This document shows positions 47,095 to 58,225 of a stretch of DNA of 64,000 nt, piece by piece. Position 1 is the first letter of the stretch; each line of letters begins with the position of its first letter. The notes below the pieces were generated by a model, which was given only the letters and a program-made list of their open reading frames with translations, ran no database searches and was not told where the DNA came from. The position numbers were made by a program, and so were the translations under genes. The DNA is from Manduca sexta (lineage: Eukaryota; Arthropoda; Insecta; Lepidoptera; Sphingidae), in assembly GCF_014839805.1 (NCBI RefSeq), contig NC_051115.1, positions 4,276,600 to 4,340,599 on the forward strand, given 5' to 3'.

Positions 47095-47485
47095 TAGTGG
47101 TGGGTGTGAGGGCGGGAAAGTCTCGTAAAAGAAGAACCGGCAGAACTCGAGCAACCACCCGACGTGACGACCGACTTATTGTTTTAACTTCCCTACGAAA
47201 TCGTTTCCTCACGTCAGTAAACATCAAAACAGAGCTGAATGCAGTACGTGGAGTAAATGTGGGTGTACGAACAATAAGAAGGAGGCTTAAGGAAGCGGCA
47301 ATCATCCCTTTTAGACCAGCAAATGGTCCAAAGCTGTCTACAGCTCACAGACAAGCTCGTTTAAGACTTGTGCGTGAACATCTTAATTGTACTGAAGAGC
47401 AACGGGCCTCCATACTGTTCACCGATGAGTGTAGGACATGTTTAAATGGTGCAGACGGTCGCAGAGGAATATCGTCGTCGTGGAG
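47095..47485 (+). pseudogene. Tc1-like transposase, middle piece
   Basis: Reads TRATTRRDDRLIVL, VRTIRRRLKEA and ILFTDECR, which holds the first catalytic aspartate. It continues the N-terminal piece at 45880-46020 and stops at the next insertion. Confidence 0.8.
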
Positions 47486-47489
47486 AGAG

Positions 47490-48795
47490 ATTATATTTTT
47501 TTATATATTTTTTTTTATATTTATTTATTTGCCAAACACAACAGTTTTTACAATAAGTTTATTTTATACAATATTACAATTACCTTAGTAGTACTAAAAA
47601 CGAATTACAGCGAGACCCAAACTAGGTGGTCAGACCTGTATTTTGGGTTTCATGGGTACGGAGTAACAGAGCAATATTTACAAAAACAAAAGAAAATTAA
47701 TACTACGATGAAGAGCGACATAGTTTTGTGATAGTAGTATTCATAAATTCATTACTTTAAGGCTAGTTAGTTATTACTTAGTGATGAGAGAATGGTTGGC
47801 GTGAGAGAAATTATGTGAGCATGTGTGTGTGTGTGTGTGTCCAGAGTGAGCTCGGTCTTACTTCTATCAGCTTGTCAACATCAGCATATGACAGTTGAAG
47901 TAACCATTTTTTTTCACATTTTTTTTGCAAGCAAGGTTACTTTTGCCTTTTATATCACAGTTTCTAATAATTTTATTGTAGATATATAAGGCAGTGAGAA
48001 ACTCGGACAGCGTCTAGCTAACTGAGACTTGGTAATCGTTAGTGGGATTCTATACGTTCGCCTAGCCGTCAATTCACCATAGTCAGAACGGCACTTAACT
48101 TGGCGATGTGTTTTGAGTGTGGCATTTAGTACGAACAAGTGCCTGACTCTAAGCACCGGGAAGACATTATAAAGATCATCGGTGGGAAAGCGAAAAAGAG
48201 ATATGCTCAAAGTTTGTTTTTCTATTTATTTAGGATCTTTCTGGTTGAAGTGATAATTCCGCTCCTATAGTATAACAATTAAATTAAAAGTTGCCTGTTT
48301 ATTACCCATAAATTAGCCAATATATAAAATATCTTAGCGTGATCACTTAAGGTTGCATCTAATATCGCGTTACACTCTCCTATATCGCGTGTATTATAAT
48401 TTATTCTATGTGATTGGTTACGAGCACATTCCATCAAAATATGATATACATAATCTACTGAGCCACAGCTGAGACAATTAGGCGATGTAGATTTGCCCAT
48501 AAGATATTTAAATTTATTGGATGGAATGTGTCCAGAACGCAACGAACTGCAGTTACAGTTTCGTGCTTGTTTAATACTTTGTTGTCAATCCATAGTACTT
48601 TTAAAGGGTTTGCCTGGATCGTTCTGTACCATATCTCTGTTTCTTCCCTATTTCTTTAGATCTCCTGTCAGAATACTCGTTTCAAATATGAAAGCACTTA
48701 ATTTTAAGATGTCTTACAATTTCAAAATGGCACGGAACTTGTTTTTTATCGACATGGTTTGTCAAAACGAGAGAAGAAGTGGTTGGTCGGCACAA
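47490..48795. mobile_element. second insertion cluster in the Tc1 element
   Basis: Holds a LINE 3' end (47525-47740, as at 6000-6260), a GT run (47822-47840) and, on the minus strand at 48542-48279, a Jockey-like C-terminal fragment (SGHIPSNKFKYLMG, YHILMECARN). Exact borders are unclear. Confidence 0.6.
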
Positions 48796-49185
48796 CGCTA
48801 TATAACAGAGGTTTTATAAGCTCACGTACGTACGTTACATGGGATTAATAGACCAAAATTTTACTCTAATGCAAGATAATGCCCGACCCCACGCCGCTGC
48901 ACAAGTTCAACAATATAGCGAAGAGGTTGAGATACGCACAATGAATTGGTCAGCACGCAGCCCAGATCTTAATCCCATTGAGCATGTTTGGAACAGTTTA
49001 AAAAAACTGTAAATGCGAGGACTCCTGTGCCCACAACAGTGGCAGCACTAAGCACAGCGAGTTCACAAGGATGGAACAATGTTCCGCAAGACCGTACAAT
49101 AACTCTAATCAGATCTATACGAAACCGATTGGAATCTGTAATAAAGGCACATGGAGGTAATAGACCTTATTAGAAGAAAATAAAA
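48796..49185 (+). pseudogene. Tc1-like transposase, C-terminal piece
   Basis: Contains MQDNARPHAAAQ and SPDLNPIEHVWN, the second aspartate and the glutamate of the DD34E triad, then NVPQDRTITLIRSI. A frameshift falls in the A-run near 49000. Together the three pieces cover most of one transposase that cannot now be made. Confidence 0.8.
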
Positions 49186-49189
49186 CCTG

Positions 49190-49931
49190 TGCTTCAATTT
49201 TTTTATCGTAAAAAGCAATTTTTCAATAAACTAACCAAAACCTTTTATCGTTTTTGTTTAAATTGAATGGTCTTTTCCAGTATATCCTTAAGGATATGAT
49301 ACGCTGTTATGAAGTTAACGAGCCAAATTATAGGTTTTAATTTTAATTTGTATAAAAAGATTTGACTTGCAATGTTAATTTTTAAGGCTTCTTGAACATT
49401 GATGCAGTCTATGAGCCCGTCTGTGTATGTATGTACATTATATTCTATGGAACCAAATAATCGGGATAAAAAATAGCTTATGTGTTTATCCATGACATGG
49501 TCTATTTGTCCCCATTTCATTACAATCCACTAAACATTTTCACAATTTTTCTAACTTATAATATTAAAAAGATATAAGAAGTAAGATTATATCATTACTA
49601 ATATTTTGTTAACCCCGTACTGTATTGTTTTATAAGTAAACGTAATACTTTTCAACCGATTTAAAAAAATCATGAACTTCTCAATTCAATGTCAAATTTT
49701 TTGAATGTTCGTTAAAGAACAAGGTCGTTTATTAACGGATATAGAAAATTCCTTTTTTATTTGAAAGAATATATTATTTTCAGATTGGTCCCAACGAATT
49801 TTTATCAAAAATTGTATAGTAGTTTGGTTTTTGAAACAAAATTAAACGATCATAAAATGCGACAGAAATATATTTCGAAATTTAAAAGAAAATCATGAAT
49901 TTAACAAAGGCATAGAAAGATAAAGTTGTGT
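49190..49931. other. downstream flank of peptide gene C
   Basis: From about 49440 it matches 34745-35434 in the same orientation, marking the outer edge of the duplicated block. No gene seen. Confidence 0.5.
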
Positions 49932-51221
49932 TTACTTTCTGCCTGGGCGGCACGCCATACAGCCTCGTTTAGACTCCTCGAGTCCATCACCGTCAGCACT
50001 GCTGACCGCATGGGGCGCCACCACGTCATCCACGTTGACCGCGTCATGTTTGTATTCTGCAACTAGAAAGCACATCACATCATCAGGGATAGTGCAATAT
50101 TGGAAAGGCGGACGGTTATGTTGTTCACACTACACCGGCATCCAACCAACACTCTGCGATGGTCCTCTAGCACATAAGGGACGGCTGCGAACACCTCAGG
50201 CGAAGGGCGCCCTCATAACCGCCGCAACCGTTCTTGTGTGGTACATTACCCCAGCAACGGACGTTAACGCGGACGGAGCGGGGAGCAAAAGGTTCACATG
50301 CATTTTTCAGTAATTTGTTGCAGGATTGATGACTTCAAAACCAAGCAAGGAATAGTCAGTTCCTTCATGAACTGTAGATGTACAAGTTAAACCCATAAGA
50401 GCTGCCACAACACAAACCTCACATAGCCAAAAGTAGCAATAACTTTGATTGTAACTGTCGACAAAGAAACGAGTCGTAAGTATTAAGGATTATAGGAACT
50501 CAGTTGCTTGTTGAGTTCCCATTTGAACAAAGGGACCCAACTGCACCAAACGTGAAGAAGAGTGAGCTCCAAATACGGGGAAATCCATATTTCGTAAATC
50601 CACACACGCTAATCTTGGAATGCAACTTACGAGGGCCATCATGGCGGGTTTTACACCTTGTATACGGTCACTACCCGGCCGGATTTGATATCCTTCTACC
50701 AGCACTGGGGACACGACGTTATACAATAATACTTATACTAAACACTTACAGACTTCGGCATCCTCCACAGCGTTGGCTTGTCCGATCACAGCGACCTGCA
50801 AGTACAGAACATTCATATTGTTTTCAAGTTGAACTGATAAAGTCGAACCTATTAACTATATATAAGGGTTGAGTTACGATAAGCCGCCCGGGCGGCAACG
50901 CGAACGGTTTGGTGCGAAGCGGCGAGCGGCAGCGACGAGCGAGCGAGACAGGTGTACAGGTGAATAGGAAACCTGCTCGATACAGAGGAGTGTGGATAGC
51001 TGGGTCGCTACTCAGCGTCCGTGGCGTCGGAGTCGCGCCGCCGTGCCACTTGCCGCACCGCTCGCCGCTACCGACCCGTAAAATAGAGGGCGCTAAGTGG
51101 ACAAAGAGTGTGCGGAATAAGTGGTAAATAATTATAAGACATTACAGAAGTTATAGTCTATAATATACAGAATATGACTTACCAGGACGAGCAGAGCGAG
51201 AGCGAGCACTAGACGGTTCAT
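49932..51221 (-). CDS. secreted peptide precursor, copy C
   Basis: Exons 51221-51183, 50795-50750 and 50062-49932, in phase, encode 71 residues with the same layout: signal peptide ending QANA, acidic spacer, Lys-Arg, GCMACRP, then Gly-Arg-Lys rather than Gly-Lys-Lys. The change keeps the amidation signal, as expected if only a glycine followed by basic residues matters. Intron 2 is close to copy A but has lost about 90 bp near 50100. The exon 3 acceptor and its Phe codon are like copy B. The upstream region is like that of B, not A. TATA box at 51285-51291. Confidence 0.8.
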
Positions 51222-51284
51222 GTTGGTTGTTTTCTCGTCGACGACTTGAATGATCCCTCGACTGTTGCCGCGTCTTTTATACCG

Positions 51285-51291
51285 ATGCATT
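51285..51291 (-). promoter_or_regulatory. TATA box of peptide gene C
   Basis: TATAAAA on the minus strand about 65 bp upstream of the ATG, preceded by aatgcatcgg as in the other copies. Confidence 0.7.
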
Positions 51292-51299
51292 ATTTGCAT

Positions 51300-52735
51300 T
51301 TCGCCAAACACTTGTATCGATGTCAAATAAGGAAATTTAATAATAACATTTACCTAAAATTAAATTACAACGCAAAATGTGACTCGATCTAAAGAAGAAG
51401 GTATTCCGTCTCAAAAAGATTAATAATTGTAATGTACCGTACAAAACGCCCTACAGCAATTTCTTAATAAACTTAATAGTCAAGTAACAGCAAAATCAAA
51501 AATAAGAAGTCCCAATTTTCATCTCTCCCTAATCTTCGGGGTACTCCACTTGCAATATGGAATAGTCTCAACATCCTAGGTGTGGATATTCGCTGCGATC
51601 TGAGTCCAAAGAGCCACATTGAGTGGGGTCGGACTTCCGAATAGGGTGCGGGAGTATTTCACGCTCGGTCAATCGCCTCACTCAGTGTGTTCTACCGTCT
51701 GTTCACGGTGAGTGCCATGAAAAATTGTGTAACCTTATCCCATCCTCTCCTTTCTTCAACAGAATCTCGCCGGCTGGCTCGCGAAACCACAGCCTCGTGG
51801 TCTCTTCCGCCCCGGTTAGAACCGTAAGGTTCAGTAATTTGTATTTTCACCGGACCATTATGCTGTGGAACAGTTTGATAATATAAGTGTCCCCCCTTCC
51901 TACAACTCGGGTTCTTTAAGCCGAGCGAGAACAAGCAATTAAGCAGGCCGGCATAGCTGTGCCACACATGTTTTTGGGATCTCATCACTTACCATCAGGT
52001 ACAGTGAGGTCATTTTGCCGTGCAGGCTCTATGTTTATGATGGCTTTTGCTCGCGACTTCGCCCTTGTGAAAGAGTTTTCCAGGAGAAAAGTGCAGCTTT
52101 ATATTTTCCTGGAATAAAAAATAGCTTATATACATTGCATCTGATGGTAAGTGGAGTAGGGTCCAATAGAATGTAGTCAGACGAGAGATGATTGCCTCTC
52201 GGCAGTCGATAATTATGCCAACCTGTTGCAACTAGATATACACAGGCTGCCTCGGAATGCGACACACTTACGTGGGCCACTATGCCGGGTCTTAACCTCT
52301 TCTGTACGGTAGCTATCCGGGCGGATATAAAACATATCTTATCACCACCAAAAGCATGTGCTGTCAATCGGTTTCAATTACGCAACAACTGTTTCTTCGC
52401 TCTCATAGTCCTTTGAGATGGCAATCCGACACGACCGGAGGGAGATCAGGCGCAATGACCAATGACTCTCCGAGGCACGAGGGTATCACACGGCCAACTT
52501 CCTGACTCCGATCCGCGATTAGGTAATTTTAAAGATAGAAAAACCAATTGCCAATATTTTTATTGCAATATTTGTTTAGCTGCTTACAATTGTTCATAAT
52601 GAAAGTGAGTGAGTTATGTTATTTCATGATTATGAATTTTATTTGCACTTTAATTAAATAATTTCATTTTTGTGCTTGTTTTCCTTATATTTTTGTATTG
52701 ATACAAATGCAAAGTTTAGCGAATTGCAAATAATG
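51300..52735. other. spacer between peptide genes C and D, flipped relative to A-B
   Basis: Reading from C to D, it follows the A-B spacer read from B to A: 'ctgtagggcgtttt' and 'gacggaataccttcttctt' next to C as next to B, and 'accaattgccaatattttt' next to D as next to A. It contains a 'gtcgac' element (52140-52260) and half a foldback element (52375-52500). Confidence 0.75.
51660..51990 (+). mobile_element. Jockey-like LINE, C-terminal fragment
   Basis: Reads VHGECHEKLCNLIPSSPFF and VVSSAPVRTVRFSNLYFHRT, the sister of 37790-38140 in opposite orientation. The insertion predates duplication of the spacer. Confidence 0.65.
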
Positions 52736-52741
52736 CATCGG

Positions 52742-52748
52742 TATAAAA
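52742..52748 (+). promoter_or_regulatory. TATA box of peptide gene D
   Basis: TATAAAA 54 bp upstream of the ATG, preceded by gcgaattgcaaataatgcat, as in copy A. Confidence 0.7.
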
Positions 52749-52801
52749 GACGCGGCAACAAGCGAGAGATCATTCAAGTCGTCGACGAGAAAACAACCAA
52801 C

Positions 52802-53273
52802 ATGAACCGTCTAGTGCTCACTCTCGCTCTGCTCGTCCTGGTAAGTCATATTCTGTATATTATAGACTATAACTTCTGTAATGCCTTATAATAATTTACC
52901 ACTTATTCCGCACACACTTTGTCCGCTGAGCGCCCCATATTTTACGGGTCGGTAGCGGCGAGCGGTGCGGCAAGTGGCACGGCGGCGCGACTCCGACGCC
53001 ACGGACGCTGAGTAGCGATCCAGTTATCCACACTCCTCTGTATCGAGCATGTTTCCTATTCACCCGTACATCTGTCTCGCTCGCTCGTCGCTGCCGCTCG
53101 CCGCTCGGTACAAAACTGTTCGCGTTGCCGCCCGGGCGGCTAATCGTAGCTCAACCCTTATATATAGTTAATAGGTTTGACTTTATCAGTTCAACTTGAA
53201 AACAATATGAATGTTCTGTACTTGCAGGTCGCCGTGATCGGACAAGCCAACGCTGTGGATGCTGCCGAAGTCT
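52802..53273 (+). CDS. secreted peptide precursor, copy D (first two exons only)
   Basis: Exon 1 52802-52840 and exon 2 53228-53273 are intact and in phase (signal peptide through QANAVDAAEV). Exon 3, with the Lys-Arg and Cys-x-x-Cys core, is not present before the gap. The match to copy B's intron 2 ends near 53809, where unrelated sequence and then a LINE end (53865-53929) follow. Exon 3 may lie in the gap, may have been lost to the insertion, or the assembly may be misjoined here. Until that is settled, treat D as incomplete. Confidence 0.6.
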
Positions 53274-53929
53274 GTAAGTGTTTAGTATATTATTGTATAA
53301 CGTCGTTCCCTTCAGACCGGAGCAGTGTCCAGTGCTGGTAGAAGGATATCAAATCCGGCCGAGTAGCGACCGTATACAAGGTGTAAAACCCGCCATGATG
53401 GCCCTCGTAAGTTGCGTCCCGGCATCAGCGTGTGTGGACTGTCAAGAGATGGATTTCCCTCTATTTGGAGCTCACTCTTCTTCTCGTTTGGTGCAGTTGG
53501 GTCCCTTTACCATGCTCGTGTATTATCAGGTGCGGTAACGAGTGACTGTTTCGGAGCAGACGACTAGTTTCTTTGTCGACAGTTACAATCAAAGTTATTG
53601 CTACTTTTGGCTATGTGAGGTTTGTGTTGTGGCAGCTCTTATGGGTTTAACTTGTACATCTACATTTCATGAAGGAACTGACTATTCCTTACAATTTTTT
53701 GCTTTGATGTAACATATTACCGAACAATGCATATGAATAAGTACCTATACTAATGTTTGCTCCCCGCTCCGTCCGCGTTAACGTCCATTGCTGGGGTAAT
53801 GTACCACACCAATGTATTTTTTTTCTCCTCTCTTTATCATGTACTGTAGTATTTACCTCAAACTAATTTTGAAAAGAGCGACACCAGAGTTTCTTGGCCG
53901 TTTTTCTGTGGTGAGAACTGCTCTCCGAA

Positions 53930-54429
53930 NNNNNNNNNNNNNNNNNNNNNNNNNNNNNNNNNNNNNNNNNNNNNNNNNNNNNNNNNNNNNNNNNNNNNNN
54001 NNNNNNNNNNNNNNNNNNNNNNNNNNNNNNNNNNNNNNNNNNNNNNNNNNNNNNNNNNNNNNNNNNNNNNNNNNNNNNNNNNNNNNNNNNNNNNNNNNNN
54101 NNNNNNNNNNNNNNNNNNNNNNNNNNNNNNNNNNNNNNNNNNNNNNNNNNNNNNNNNNNNNNNNNNNNNNNNNNNNNNNNNNNNNNNNNNNNNNNNNNNN
54201 NNNNNNNNNNNNNNNNNNNNNNNNNNNNNNNNNNNNNNNNNNNNNNNNNNNNNNNNNNNNNNNNNNNNNNNNNNNNNNNNNNNNNNNNNNNNNNNNNNNN
54301 NNNNNNNNNNNNNNNNNNNNNNNNNNNNNNNNNNNNNNNNNNNNNNNNNNNNNNNNNNNNNNNNNNNNNNNNNNNNNNNNNNNNNNNNNNNNNNNNNNNN
54401 NNNNNNNNNNNNNNNNNNNNNNNNNNNNN
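53930..54429. other. assembly gap
   Basis: Exactly 500 N, probably a placeholder length. Translation through it is meaningless. It falls where exon 3 of copy D would be expected. Confidence 1.
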
Positions 54430-56695
54430 ATGTTGCCGCTCCGACGAATTCTAGTATAGTAGAAGTGGCAAAAGGGTGTGTAAAAATAAAATGACTATTT
54501 GAATATTTATTTTGTTTGAAAATTTTACTTTTTTGTTTTTGACCTTAGGTTAGAGTAACTTATAGTAAACTGCTTCTTTCAAGATGACTTTCTCGCAGTT
54601 AAATTTAAGTCTAGGGTTACAAAATGACCCTGTATATATACTGCGTCACGTATGAATAGATAAATTAAACTATTATTTAGAAAAGAAAAAAAATTAAATG
54701 TCAATATTATAAGAAATATCGTAAGTTGAACACTCGCATCAGCTGACGGATCAACGATCGCGCACGGCCGGTGCGGGCCGGCGCGGCGCGGTGGCAACCG
54801 CCGGCTTGTCGGCATTTCCTTTGTAGTTCATACGCAGTATCTACGAACCGCATGCAGCTACCCCGACCAAATGCACAAAATCTCATCTACATAACTTTTA
54901 CCTACTTACTTTCGTTTTTATTTTTGTAAGTAATTAGTTCATTGAATGCCCTAGTTATTTCCCATTAAGTTCAGTCGTGGGAAGCTGTCGTATTACCACG
55001 TAGGTACGTAAATGTTACTTATCCTTCAAAACAGTGCCTGATTGTATTAAAAAGAAAATGTGGGCACTGTGCATACTGATACGGTTTAGGTGTAGTGATG
55101 TATGTTCAGGTGTGTTAGTGTGTAGGTGCGCTCGAGATGGACAGGCGCGATGCGATGCAGACACCTAGCGCGGGAATTTTAATTTTTACCGTACCGACCG
55201 TAAAATTATGGTTATCGTTCAGCCAGGCTTTTGGGCATCTATGAAAGAGCCGCCACTGAAATAGTGTAATAGTCTGAACTTATTTACTTATAATACTTGA
55301 AAACAAACAAAATTTTTGTTTCATCATCGTCCAGCAACACAAACACGTTCAGTACACAACTGCGCAATAACTGTATGGAACATGAGTATAACATAATGTA
55401 AGTACCTACTTATAGTCCCTGAGTCAACGGAGTAGACGTAAATTGCCGCGCAGCGTCGGCGTGGCTGCGGCGGCGGCACCTTTAATGTCGCACACAATCA
55501 CAATCATACACAAAGATTTCCTAGCTAACACACTACACTAATAACTTCAAACATAACTAGTTACTTAATGTTCGTAAGCCGAACGTTAAACAGCCACATT
55601 GTCGTTGGGGTAAATTATTTGAGTGCCTCGTCTAGGCAGGGAGAATAAAGCCAAACTACTGAGTTCAGAATGAATTTTAATACATTGACTTAACACTAGT
55701 TACAGCATAATAAAAAAAAAACTAGGGATTCTAAAACTACGTAACCGTTTAATTTCACACAATCACTTATTCTACGTAATGTGTCCAATATCGCACAATT
55801 TACAGTTTAAGATTCCCCGCCGGCGCGGCGCGGCGGCGCGGCACGGCGTGGCGCGGCGTTTCAAAAGCGACAATAGGTACTCAAGCGCAATTGACCGCCT
55901 CGTCCGACGTCACAGGATAGCGGTGGCACACTGAGGTTCTGAGCAGTCAACTTTAAAATGTGCAGGTTTCGACAAGAATGCGAAACAGGAACATTCAAAT
56001 CCAGATATTTTGTTCCTTTCTCACATGTTTGCATTTATTATTTTACGTAATTCTTATGTGCTGCTTTATGACTGTCATTTTTAAATACATGTATTGATTT
56101 GTACAAAAAAAATATATTTATGAATTATGAATGTTTTTCATTTTTGGTGAAGGTTGCAACGCGGTTCAAATAAAGCCATTGAGCGATGAGCTGGCAACGT
56201 GTGTTTATTTATACCAGTGCAAGCCATGTAGTTCCTTTTATCACTATAATCTGAAATGGTTGTTAACAAATAACCAATAGTAGTCATCATAAATGTAAAT
56301 AACTGTTTAACCTGTTACTAACATAAAACTGTAATCACTTTTCACATTGCACTGGTGGTGACAGAAGAACAATACATGTCACAACAACCATATTAACGAA
56401 TTATAGGTAGGTACAACAAAGGACATTGTGACCTCATTCTGCATAGATTGGACCATCAACAGCTAAAGAATTTAAAATTTTGTATAATTGTGAAATGTAG
56501 GTAGATATTGTATTACTTTGATATGCGGACGAGCAACACCACAGTCCGCCCCGTGATCGTGAAGGCTGCCGTCTTCGAAATGTCGGGAGAAAATAATAAT
56601 ACAAATACCGTGAAAAAATCCGCAATTTTCTTTATTTCAATGTCTAACATTCGTATTTACGCGACATGTTAAACATTAACAACGTGTAAGTAATT
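54430..56695. other. repeat-like sequence, no gene seen
   Basis: A GC-rich block (54720-54995) is duplicated at 56700-56838. A GC low-complexity stretch (ggcgcggcgcggcggcg) lies at 55817-55862. 56540-56690 is a reversed dispersed repeat ('ccccgtgatcgtgaaggctgc'). No frame has family motifs. Confidence 0.5.
54720..54995 (+). repeat. unclassified element, copy 1
   Basis: Starts 'catcagctgacggatcaacg', has 'ggcttgtcggcatttccttt' and ends 'cattaagttcagtcgtgg'. Copy 2 is 56700-56838 plus 58100-58225, split by an RTE-like insertion. Not recognised. Confidence 0.7.
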
Positions 56696-56839
56696 ATAAG
56701 ACGAACATCAGCTGACGGATCAACGATCGCGCACGGTCGGTGCGGGCGCAGTGCGGCGCGGCGCGGCGTCCGGCGGCTTGTCGGCATTTCCTTTGTAGTT
56801 CGTGCGCAGTACCTACCTAGGAGCCGCAAATTTATCAAT

Positions 56840-57060
56840 GCACTAGCTTTTGCCCGCGGCTCCGCCCACGTTATAAAGTTTTTCAGGCTAAAGTTTTCCG
56901 TTATAAAAGTAGTAGTTTCCCGGGAGCCTATGTTCTTCCCAGGGTCTCAAACTGTCTCCATACCAAATTTCATCTTAATACGTTGGGTAGTTTTTGAGTT
57001 TAACACGTTCAGACAGACAGATGCAGCGGGGACTTTGTTTTATAATATTTTTTAGAACTT
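56840..57060 (+). repeat. RTE-like LINE 3' tail
   Basis: 'ctagcttttgcccgcggctcc', 'cttcccagggtctcaaac', 'gggactttgttttataat', as at 3720 and 12160. Confidence 0.65.
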
Positions 57061-57159
57061 TTAAAGTGGAACAATCCCGTCATACATCATTGTTGCATAA
57101 CTTTAACCGTTTACGCAGCGCAGGCAACGGAAGCTCTCAAAACTTATAATTTTCCCCGT

Positions 57160-58035
57160 TTTTGCAACATGTTTCATTACTGCTCTGCTCCTATTGGTCA
57201 TAGCGTGATGATATATAGCCTATAGCACTCCAGGAACAAAGGGCTATCCAACACAAAAAGATTTTTTCAGTTCAAACCGGTAGTTCCTGAGATTAGCCAT
57301 TACTGCTCCGCTCCTATTGGTCATAGCGTGATGATATATAGCTTATAGCGGTCCACAAATAAAGGGGTATCCAACACAAAACGAATTTTTCAGTTGAAAC
57401 CGATAGTTCCTGAGATTAGCCATTACTGCTCTGCTCCTATTGATCATAGCGTGATGATATATAACTTTGAGCACTCCACAAACAAAGGACTATTTAACCC
57501 AAAAATATTTTTTCAGTTCGAATCGGTAGTTCCTGAGATTAGCCATTACTGCCCCGCTCCTATTGAATATAGCGTGATGATATATAGCCTATAGCACCCC
57601 ACGAACAAAGGGCTATCCAACGCAAAAATAATTTTTCAGTTTAGACCGGTAGTTCCTGAGATTAGCCATTACTGCTCCGCTCCTATTGGATATAGCGTGA
57701 TGATATATAGCCTATAGCACTCCACGAACAAAGGGCTATCCAACGCAAAAAGAATTTTTCAATTTGGACCGGTATTTCCTGAGATTAGCCATTACTGCTC
57801 CGCTCCTATTGGGTATAGCGTGATGATATATAGCCTATAGCACTCCACGAACAAAGGGCTATCCAACGCAAAAAGAATTTTTCAGTTTAGACCGGTATTT
57901 CTTGAGATTAGCCATTACTGCTCCGCTCCTATTGGGTATAGCGTGATGATATATAGCCTATAGCACTCCACGAATAAAGGGCTATCCAACGCAAAAAGAA
58001 TTTTTCGGTTTGGACCGGTAGTTCCTGAGATTAGC
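57160..58035 (+). repeat. 123-bp tandem repeat, about seven units
   Basis: The mark 'cattactgctc' recurs at 57181, 57304, 57427, 57550, 57673, 57796 and 57919, exactly 123 apart. Each unit holds 'atagcgtgatgatatatagc' and 'aaagggctatccaac' and ends near 'gttcctgagattagc'. Later units are more alike than the first. Confidence 0.95.
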
Positions 58036-58225
58036 GCGTTCAAACAAACAAAAAAACAAACAAACTCTTCAGCTTTATATAATAGTATAGAAATATAGAT
58101 AAACCTGACCAACTTCACAAAATCCCATTTACATATTTTTTACTTACTTTCAATTATTTTGGTAATTAATTGGTACATTGAATGCCGTTTCTCACATCAA
58201 GTTCAGTCATTGGAGGCTGTTTTTT

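Larger units (their letters stand above)
56700..58225 (+). mobile_element. unclassified element, copy 2, split by an insertion
   Basis: The left part at 56700-56838 matches 54720-54870; the right part at 58100-58225 ('attgaatgccgtttctcac', 'aagttcagtcattgg') matches 54880-54995. The insertion at about 56840-58095 is the RTE-like tail with its tandem array. Confidence 0.65.

Noticed and set aside
53812..54459. 215-residue frame crossing 53930-54429
   Set aside because: It is open only because N cannot be translated into a stop.
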